Under the pieces are notes generated by a model. The model did no database searches and had not been told where the DNA came from. It worked only from the letters and a program-made list of their open reading frames with translations. From assembly GCF_002479325.1 (NCBI RefSeq), contig NZ_DLMO01000125.1, positions 1,322 through 40,664 on the forward strand: a DNA stretch of 39,343 nt. Direction: 5' to 3'. A program made the translations under genes and the position numbers. The stretch comes from Brevundimonas sp. UBA7534 (lineage in GTDB: Bacteria > Pseudomonadota > Alphaproteobacteria > Caulobacterales > Caulobacteraceae). Each line of letters starts with the position of its first letter. Position 1 is the stretch's first letter. Below, in pieces: positions 30,731-36,842 of the stretch.

Positions 30731-31185
30731 CGGATCTCCACGATGGCGTCGACCTCGACGGCGAAGCCCAGCGGCAGACGATAGACCCCGACGGCCGAGC
30801 GGGCGTGGCGGCCGGCGTCGCCGAACACTTCGACCATCAGGTCCGAACAGCCGTTGATGACCGCCGGGATGGCCTCGAAGTCCGGCCCGGCCTGAACGAA
30901 GCCGCCCAGCTTGACCACGCGGACCACGCGCGACAGATCGCCGTCGCAGGCGGCCTTGATCTGGGCCAGCAGGTTGATCCCGCACAGGCGCGCGGCGGCG
31001 TTGGCCTGTTCCGGCGTCACGTCGGCGCCGACCGTGCCCTTCACGCCGCCAGACGCGTCGTTCGACAGCTGGCCGGAGATGTGGACCAGGTTCCCCGCCT
31101 GGACGAAGGGCACATAGTTGGCCACCGCCTTGGCGGGTTCCGGCAGGGTGATGCCGAGTTCGGCGATGCGGGCGTCGATGGTCAT
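30727..31185 (-). CDS. RidA family protein (reactive intermediate/imine deaminase)
   Basis: The 152-residue member of the YjgF/RidA superfamily hydrolyses enamine/imine intermediates from amino acid metabolism and thereby protects PLP enzymes. It belongs to the longer COG0251 subgroup: MTIDARIAELGITLPEPAKAV at the start, NLVHISGQLSNDASG, AARLCGINLLAQIKAACDGD and the C-terminal SAVGVYRLPLGFAVEVDAIVEI. The family catalytic arginine position is not obviously preserved in the last block, so enzyme activity is uncertain. AGAGGAG before the ATG is a good RBS. The following FemAB-like gene is coupled by TTGA. Confidence 0.85.
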   Translation of the reverse strand: MTIDARIAELGITLPEPAKAVANYVPFVQAGNLVHISGQLSNDASGGVKGTVGADVTPEQANAAARLCGINLLAQIKAACDGDLSRVVRVVKLGGFVQAGPDFEAIPAVINGCSDLMVEVFGDAGRHARSAVGVYRLPLGFAVEVDAIVEIR

Positions 31186-31232
31186 GGGGTGCTCCTCTGA
31201 TTTGGGCGGCGGTCTAGCGTGCGGCAAGCCCC

Positions 31233-31287
31233 GCGTCATCCATCGTGACGCCTTAAGCGTTCGCCAACCGCATCGTGAGATGATGCG
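31233..31287. promoter_or_regulatory. Two dyads sharing a CATCGTGA direct repeat
   Basis: GCGTCA-TCCATCG-TGACGC (31233-31251) and CGCATC-GTGAGAT-GATGCG (31269-31287) are two perfect 6-bp dyads with 7-nt spacers. Both contain CATCGTGA, at 31241-31248 and 31271-31278, exactly 30 bp apart. The region separates ridA from the divergent gene at 31291. It may bind one regulator on the same DNA face. Confidence 0.4.
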
Positions 31288-31290
31288 CTC

Positions 31291-32193
31291 ATGGATATGC
31301 AACCGTCTCCCCACCAGGCCGTCTTCGAGGCCGTCCTGGTTCGGCTCGCACCGCAGGATCGCGCCCGTGTCGACGCCCTCGCCGCATCCGCCGCCGCCAA
31401 GGCCGCCGAGGCCGCGCCCCACTGGGATTTCGAGATGCCAGCCAAGGCGGTCGACGCTTTGCTGGGGCCGGAGACGTCCGACGACGTGCGGCGCGGCCTG
31501 GTCGCCGCCTGGATGCTGCAACTTCCCGGCCGCGTGGCGACGCTGGACCTGCCGGCGGCCGTGACGGCCCTTTATCCCTATTGGATCGAGCAAGTCGCGG
31601 GATTCCTGGATAAGGCCGAGGGCGACTACGATTTCGACCACTGGTCCAAGGACGTGCGCTTCTCGCTGGTGCTGAGCGTACCTGGCGCCAAGAGCCAGGT
31701 CATCGACCTGTCTTCGCCGCTGGGCCCCAAGCAGGTCGTGCAACACGCGTTGCAGGGACGCGGCGTTCAGCCGCTGGTGCGCTACCTGGCGGCTGGCGCG
31801 AAGAGGGAGCCCTGGCTCGAGGTGCACACCGAAAGTCGCTGGCTGCGCGGCTTCAATGAAGAGGGTTGGAACGACGCCTGGGCGACGGCGGCGGAACTGT
31901 GCCGGGCCAGGCCTGAACTAGCGGGCATGATCGGCTCCAGTTGGTTCTATGATCCGCCTCTGACGGAGATCAGTCCGCGCCTGGCCTACCTGCGCCTGAA
32001 CCCGCTGAACGGCGGGGCCTTCATGGTTCACCAGGGGCCGGGCGAGATCCACACCCTGCGGGCCGGAACCGCGTCGGCCAGCCGCAAGGCGCTGATCGAC
32101 AGTGGCGAATATACGGCCCGCTCCTGGCTGATGGTCTGGCCGCGCAAGGAGTTGATCGCCTGGGCCGATCGGCGAAAGGCCGAGGCCGTCTAG
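31291..32193 (+). CDS. Tryptophan-rich hypothetical protein
   Basis: I do not recognise the family. The 300-residue product has no signal peptide or membrane span, about 13 tryptophans, and a mix of alpha/beta stretches: PHWDFEMPAKAVDALLGPE, YPYWIEQVAGFLDKAEGDYD, FDHWSKDVRFSLVLSVPGA and a strand-rich end (EIHTLRAGTASASRKALID, SWLMVWPRKELIAW). It appears soluble and cytosolic. It is divergent from ridA with a dyad-rich region between, and its TAG shares CTAG with the stop of the convergent polysaccharide deacetylase. Codon use looks native to the replicon. Confidence 0.85.
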   Translation: MDMQPSPHQAVFEAVLVRLAPQDRARVDALAASAAAKAAEAAPHWDFEMPAKAVDALLGPETSDDVRRGLVAAWMLQLPGRVATLDLPAAVTALYPYWIEQVAGFLDKAEGDYDFDHWSKDVRFSLVLSVPGAKSQVIDLSSPLGPKQVVQHALQGRGVQPLVRYLAAGAKREPWLEVHTESRWLRGFNEEGWNDAWATAAELCRARPELAGMIGSSWFYDPPLTEISPRLAYLRLNPLNGGAFMVHQGPGEIHTLRAGTASASRKALIDSGEYTARSWLMVWPRKELIAWADRRKAEAV

Positions 32194-32930
32194 CGCGCCG
32201 CCCGCTCCCACGCCGCCGCTACCGGCAGGATGTCCAGGCCGGCGGTCTTGGCCAGGCGGATCAGGCGGTCGATGTCTTCGGGTCGGCAACCGTAGGGGGT
32301 GGGGCTGTCGCTGACATCGTGGCCGTAGGCGATCAGCCAGCCGTGGGCGTCCGCTGTGTCTTGCACAAGTTTCTCGATGTCGTAGCCGGGCAGTCGGCGG
32401 CTCTCCAGGCCGATGGCCTGCAGCAGATTGCGGTCGGCGCGGCCGGTGTTGACCCCATCGCGCACGCCGCGCCCGCACAGAAAGCGACGGTCGATCACCG
32501 GCTTGGCGCGAAGGGCGCAATCGCCGAACGGATAGGCGAAGGTCCGCATCTGGTAGCCGTCCAACCGCTCGGCGACCCAGGCGGCGTTGCGGGCCAGACT
32601 GGCGTGCAGTTCGGCGGGCGACAGCGTCAGGGTCGAGACATGCTCATAGGTGTGGCAACCCACCTCGTGGCTAGCATCGTGCAGCGCTTGAAGGTCCTCC
32701 ACCTCGAACTGCGGCAGGCCCAGGTTGCGGCCGCCCGACAGGCCGCCGCACACGTAGTAGGTCGCCTTCACTCCATGCTCGGCCAGGATCGGGCCGGCTT
32801 CGGTCCAGGCGGAGCGGGGAATGTCGTCGAACGACAGACTGAGCACGCCGCGCGGCGGGCTGATCGTCACCGGGCGGACGTCGAGATAGCGGCCGGCGCG
32901 GCGGCGCATCTTGTCGATGAAGTCGCTCAT
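32190..32930 (-). CDS. Polysaccharide deacetylase family protein
   Basis: The 246-residue protein has the NodB homology fold: LSFDDIPRSAW near residues 31-41 holds the aspartate pair (motif 1), and GCHTYEHVSTLTLSP holds the H-x3-H metal residues (motif 2). TFAYPFGDCALRA matches motif 3. It has no signal peptide, so a cytoplasmic role or an unusual substrate is possible; de-N-acetylation of a glycan is the family reaction. Its stop overlaps the preceding plus-strand gene by 4 nt in a CTAG palindrome. It lies 37 nt downstream of pncB on the same strand. Confidence 0.85.
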   Translation of the reverse strand: MSDFIDKMRRRAGRYLDVRPVTISPPRGVLSLSFDDIPRSAWTEAGPILAEHGVKATYYVCGGLSGGRNLGLPQFEVEDLQALHDASHEVGCHTYEHVSTLTLSPAELHASLARNAAWVAERLDGYQMRTFAYPFGDCALRAKPVIDRRFLCGRGVRDGVNTGRADRNLLQAIGLESRRLPGYDIEKLVQDTADAHGWLIAYGHDVSDSPTPYGCRPEDIDRLIRLAKTAGLDILPVAAAWERAAR

Positions 32931-32967
32931 GGCGGCCTTGTGCCATGCGCGGCCTTAAGGGCGGGTT

Positions 32968-34263
32968 TCAGACCCGCACAGGCTGGGCCACCGCGCCGCG
33001 CACGCCAAAGACGCGGCGGTAGCGTTCGATCTCGGCCGGATCGCCGACCGCCTTTTCCGGATTGTCCGAAAGTTTGACGGCGGGACGGCCGCCCGCCTCG
33101 ACCACCTTGCAGACCAGCGAGATCGGATCCAGTTCCGGGGCCGGGGCGGGCGAGCAGTCACGGAAATCGTTGGTCAGATTGGTGCCCCAGCCGAAGCTGA
33201 GCCGGGCGCGGCCGTGAAATCGCGCATAGACGGCCTCGATGGACTCGACATCCATGCCGTCCGAGAAGATCAGCAGTTTCTTTGTCGGATCGCGGCCACG
33301 GTCCTTCCACCAGGCGATCAACCGTTCGCCCGCCTCGATGGGTGGCGCGGAATCGGGACGAAAGCCAGTCCAGTCGGCGACCCAATCCGGCGCCTGCTCA
33401 AGAAAGGCCTCGGTGCCGAAAGCGTCGGGCAGGACGATCAGCAGATTGCCCGCATAGTGCCGCCGCCATTCGTCGAGCACCGAATAGGGCGTGGCCGCCA
33501 GTGCGGTGTCGTCCGTCGCCAGGGCCGCCATGACCATCGGCAGTTCATGCCCGTTGGTGCCGATGGCCTCCAGATCGTTCTCCATCGCATGGAGCACGTT
33601 CGAGGTGCCGATGAAGGAGCGCCCCAAACCCTCCTGAAGCGCCTGGATGCACCAGCGCTGCCACAGGAACCCGTGCCGACGGCGTGTGCCGAAGTCCGAC
33701 AGAGCCAAGTCGGGCAGGGCGCGCAGCCGCTCCAGCTTGGCCCACAGCCGGGTCTTGGCGCGCGAATAGAGGATGTCGAGTTCGAAGCGGCCCAGTCGGC
33801 GCAGGCCGGCGCGACATCGCAGCTCGTTCAGGATCGCCAGCGCGGGAATTTCCCACAGCGTCACCTCGGCCCAGGCGCCGGAAAAGGTCAGCACGTATTG
33901 GCCGTCTTCGACGCGCAGGTCGTATTCGGGCAGGCGGTAGTCGGCCAGCCAGGCCATGAAGTCCGGCGAGAAGATTTGTTTGACGCCATAGAAGGTGTTG
34001 CCCGCCAGCCAGACCAGTTCCTTGTTGGTGAAGCGCAGGGTGCGGGCATGATCCAGTTGATCGCGCAGGGCCGCGATATCGACTTCGTCGGCCAGCCGCA
34101 CCGCGCGGGTGCGGTTGATGACCTGGAAGGTGACCGGCACGTCGCGATGCTCGCGCCAAATCAGCTGCAGCATGAGCAGCTTGTAGAAGTCGGTGTCCAG
34201 AAGACTGCGGACGACGGGGTCCAGGCGAAAGCCGTGGTCATAGGCGCGTTTGGCGAGATCCAT
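32968..34263 (-). CDS. pncB: Nicotinate phosphoribosyltransferase
   Basis: NAD salvage enzyme that joins nicotinate to PRPP. The 431-residue product contains LLDTDFYKLLMLQLIWREH near residues 21-39, GTSNVLHAMENDLEAIGTNG leading into the conserved H of GHELPMVMAAL, DAFGTEAFLEQAP, FSDGMDVESIEAVY and the phosphate-binding SFGWGTNLTNDF. Length and motifs are standard for proteobacterial PncB. It starts 12 nt after the recG stop, so it is probably in a recG-pncB-deacetylase operon. Confidence 0.96.
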   Translation of the reverse strand: MDLAKRAYDHGFRLDPVVRSLLDTDFYKLLMLQLIWREHRDVPVTFQVINRTRAVRLADEVDIAALRDQLDHARTLRFTNKELVWLAGNTFYGVKQIFSPDFMAWLADYRLPEYDLRVEDGQYVLTFSGAWAEVTLWEIPALAILNELRCRAGLRRLGRFELDILYSRAKTRLWAKLERLRALPDLALSDFGTRRRHGFLWQRWCIQALQEGLGRSFIGTSNVLHAMENDLEAIGTNGHELPMVMAALATDDTALAATPYSVLDEWRRHYAGNLLIVLPDAFGTEAFLEQAPDWVADWTGFRPDSAPPIEAGERLIAWWKDRGRDPTKKLLIFSDGMDVESIEAVYARFHGRARLSFGWGTNLTNDFRDCSPAPAPELDPISLVCKVVEAGGRPAVKLSDNPEKAVGDPAEIERYRRVFGVRGAVAQPVRV

Positions 34264-34275
34264 CGGGGGACCCTA

Positions 34276-36363
34276 TCAGTCCGAACCGGCCTTGTGGCCC
34301 TTCCAGTCGAACAACTCTTCCAGCACCTGGATCGCCTGGCCGCGTGGCGAGGTCAGGTCGGGATCGCGGTTCATCACCAGCCGCGCGTCGTCGGCGGCGG
34401 CCAGCATCAGGGCGCGGTGGCGGATCGGATCGGCGAAGCGATAGGCGGGAAAGCCGCTCTGTTTCAGGCCCAGCGGATCACCGCCGCCACGTAGCCGGAA
34501 GTCTTCCTCGGCGATGACGAAGCCGTCCTCGGTGCGACGCAGGGTCTCCAGCCTCTCCTTGGCGGTTTCTCCGAGCGCGCCGTCCTGGCCGCCGTACAGC
34601 AGGATGCAGGAACTGGCCTTCGAGCCCCGCCCGACGCGGCCGCGCAACTGGTGCAACTGAGCCAGGCCGAAACGGTCGGCGTGCTCGATGACCATGATCG
34701 AGGCGTTGGGCACGTCGACGCCCACCTCGACCACGGTGGTGGCGACCAGCACGGGAAGGCGGCCGTCGGCGAAGTCGGCCATGACCGCCTCGCGCTCGGC
34801 GCCCGGCATCTTTCCGTGGGCCAGGCCGACCTCGACGCCCAGCAGGCGGCGCAGGTCGTCGGCGCGATCCTCGGCGGCGGCCAGATCGACGGCCTCGGAT
34901 TCGGCCACCAGCGGGCAGATCCAATAGGCCTGCGCGCCGCTCTCGACGGCGGCCTTCAGGCGGGCCGCGACCTCGCCGATGCGGACCAGCGGAAGAACGG
35001 CGGTGGCGACGGGCGTCCGGCCCGGCGGCTTCTCGGTCAGGCGGCTGACCTCCAGTTCGCCATATTGGGTCAGTTCCAGCGTACGCGGAATGGGGGTGGC
35101 CGACATGGTCAGCAGGTGCACGGCGCCCAGGTGCGGATCGCCCTTGGCCTGGAGCCGCTGGCGTTCGCTGACGCCGAAGCGGTGCTGTTCGTCGATGACG
35201 GCCAGGGCCAACCGGTCGAAGCGGACGGCGTCCTGGAACAGGGCGTGGGTGCCGATGGCGACCTGGGCCTGACCCGAGGCGAGGGCGGCAAGTCTCTCGC
35301 GCCGCTGGCCGTTGCTGTCGCGTCCGGTCAGCAGGACGGAGGTCACGCCGGCGATCTCCAGCAGCGGACCCAGCTTCTCGAAATGCTGGCGGGCGAGGAT
35401 TTCGGTCGGCGCCATCAGGGCGGACTGGAAGCCGCTGGCGGCGGCGTCGCTCAGGGCGAGGGCCGCGACGGCGGTCTTGCCCGAGCCCACGTCGCCCTGG
35501 AGCAGGCGACCCATCTGCTTGCCCGAGGCCAGATCGCGACGGATTTCTGCGACGGCATGCGTCTGGGCGTTGGTCAACACGAAGGGCAGGGCGGCCAGCA
35601 GGCGGTCGGAAGCGGCGCCCGGCGCAATGACGGGCGCGGGCTTCACCTCGCGCGCGCGACGACGGCGGGCCAGCGCCAGCTGGTGGGCCAGGAACTCGTC
35701 ATAGGCCAGGCGCTGGCGAACGGAGGCGTCAGGCTCCAGGTCGGCTTCGGTCGATGGCGAGTGCAGGGCCTCCAGCGCCGCGCGCCAGCCGGGCCATTTC
35801 TGCTTGGCCAGCCACGCGGCGTCCTGCCATTCCGCCAGGTCCGGGGCGGCGGGAAGGGCGGCCTGAACCAGCTTTCGCACCTGGCGGGCGGTCAAGCCCT
35901 GCGTCGCCGGATAGACGGGTTCCGACATGGCCAGGTCTTCGGCCTTGTCCACCGCCACGATATCGGGATGGACGATCTGGACCTCGCCGCTGAAGCGTTC
36001 GACCTTGCCCGAGACCAGGCGCGTCTCCCCGCGCGGCAGCAGGCGGTCGATGTGCTGGGGCGATCCGCCGAACCAGACCAGATGAACGAACCCGGTCTCG
36101 TCGCTGGCGCGGACTTTCAGCGGCGCGCCGGGGCGCCCGGGCGCAAACAGCCGGTCGATGACCACCTGAAACACCCCGACCTCGCCCTCCGTGGCTGTCG
36201 CCGCCTGCATCGGGCGGCGCACGATCAGCCCGGCGGGCGCCAGGAAGATCAGGTCGCGCACCAGCGGCCCCGCCACCTTTTGCACCAGCGGCAGGACGCG
36301 CGGGCCCACACCCTTCAGGGTGGAGACCTCGGCGAACAGGGGAAAGAGAATCGGCGGCCGCAT
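34276..36363 (-). CDS. recG: ATP-dependent DNA helicase RecG
   Basis: Branch-migrating helicase for Holliday junctions and stalled forks. The 695-residue product from the ATG at 36363 begins MRPPILFPLFAEVSTLKGVG, followed by the OB wedge domain. Helicase motif I is LLQGDVGSGKTAVAALAL, motif II DEQH in VIDEQHRFGV, then TATPIPRTL-type motif III (MSATPIPRTLEL), LRGRVGRGS (motif VI) and the C-terminal DFRLRGGGDPLGLKQSGFPAY (in parts). The 24-residue upward extension to 36435 lacks family similarity. No strong RBS is visible at either start. Confidence 0.95.
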   Translation of the reverse strand: MRPPILFPLFAEVSTLKGVGPRVLPLVQKVAGPLVRDLIFLAPAGLIVRRPMQAATATEGEVGVFQVVIDRLFAPGRPGAPLKVRASDETGFVHLVWFGGSPQHIDRLLPRGETRLVSGKVERFSGEVQIVHPDIVAVDKAEDLAMSEPVYPATQGLTARQVRKLVQAALPAAPDLAEWQDAAWLAKQKWPGWRAALEALHSPSTEADLEPDASVRQRLAYDEFLAHQLALARRRRAREVKPAPVIAPGAASDRLLAALPFVLTNAQTHAVAEIRRDLASGKQMGRLLQGDVGSGKTAVAALALSDAAASGFQSALMAPTEILARQHFEKLGPLLEIAGVTSVLLTGRDSNGQRRERLAALASGQAQVAIGTHALFQDAVRFDRLALAVIDEQHRFGVSERQRLQAKGDPHLGAVHLLTMSATPIPRTLELTQYGELEVSRLTEKPPGRTPVATAVLPLVRIGEVAARLKAAVESGAQAYWICPLVAESEAVDLAAAEDRADDLRRLLGVEVGLAHGKMPGAEREAVMADFADGRLPVLVATTVVEVGVDVPNASIMVIEHADRFGLAQLHQLRGRVGRGSKASSCILLYGGQDGALGETAKERLETLRRTEDGFVIAEEDFRLRGGGDPLGLKQSGFPAYRFADPIRHRALMLAAADDARLVMNRDPDLTSPRGQAIQVLEELFDWKGHKAGSD

Positions 36364-36515
36364 GGGAGCGAGAACATAGCGGGACCGCGACGGGTGGCGA
36401 AGTCGCGTCAGGAACGCTATCTCCCGCCCTCGCATTTCAGGCGGGCGCTTGCTCCGCCGCGCGGCGGGTCGTGGCTAGGCGCGCCGCCTTACTTTTCCAG
36501 CGGGCAAGGATTCTT

Positions 36516-36842
36516 GTGGCCGAAATAGACGCGCGCCCCAATGGCGACATCACCGAAGACCGAAAGGTCCGGCTGGGCCGTATTCAATTCCGCGCCTGGC
36601 GACGGGGCTTCCGCGAGGCCGACATGGTGCTGGGGCCGTTCGCGGACGCCGTCGCGCCCGCGATGACCGATGACGAATTGACGGCTTTCGAGGCGCTGCT
36701 GGATCAGGAGGACCAGTACCTCTACGGCTGGATCATCGAGCGCGATCCCACGCCGGCCGAGTTCGATGGACCGGTGATGGAGCAAGTACGAGCCTACATG
36801 CGCGAGCACGTGGCGGCGCACGTCGGGCGGGGGATCGGCTGA
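36516..36842 (+). CDS. sdhE: Succinate dehydrogenase assembly factor SdhE
   Basis: Small factor that promotes covalent flavinylation of SdhA (SdhE / Sdh5 / YgfY family). The 108-residue product from the GTG at 36516 has the diagnostic RAWRRGFREADMVLGPFADA, equivalent to the RGxxExDxxLgxF motif, followed by FEALLDQEDQYLYGWIIERD. An upstream in-frame GTG at 36471 would add 15 non-family residues; AAGGA at 36506-36510 favours 36516. It is directly followed by mfd (TGAATG), and it is divergent from recG. Confidence 0.85.
   Translation: MAEIDARPNGDITEDRKVRLGRIQFRAWRRGFREADMVLGPFADAVAPAMTDDELTAFEALLDQEDQYLYGWIIERDPTPAEFDGPVMEQVRAYMREHVAAHVGRGIG

Noticed and set aside
34651..36528. 625-codon plus-strand frame opposite recG, and one at 33214-34494 opposite pncB
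   Set aside because: They mirror conserved genes, are Gly/Gln/Arg-rich and show no family similarity.
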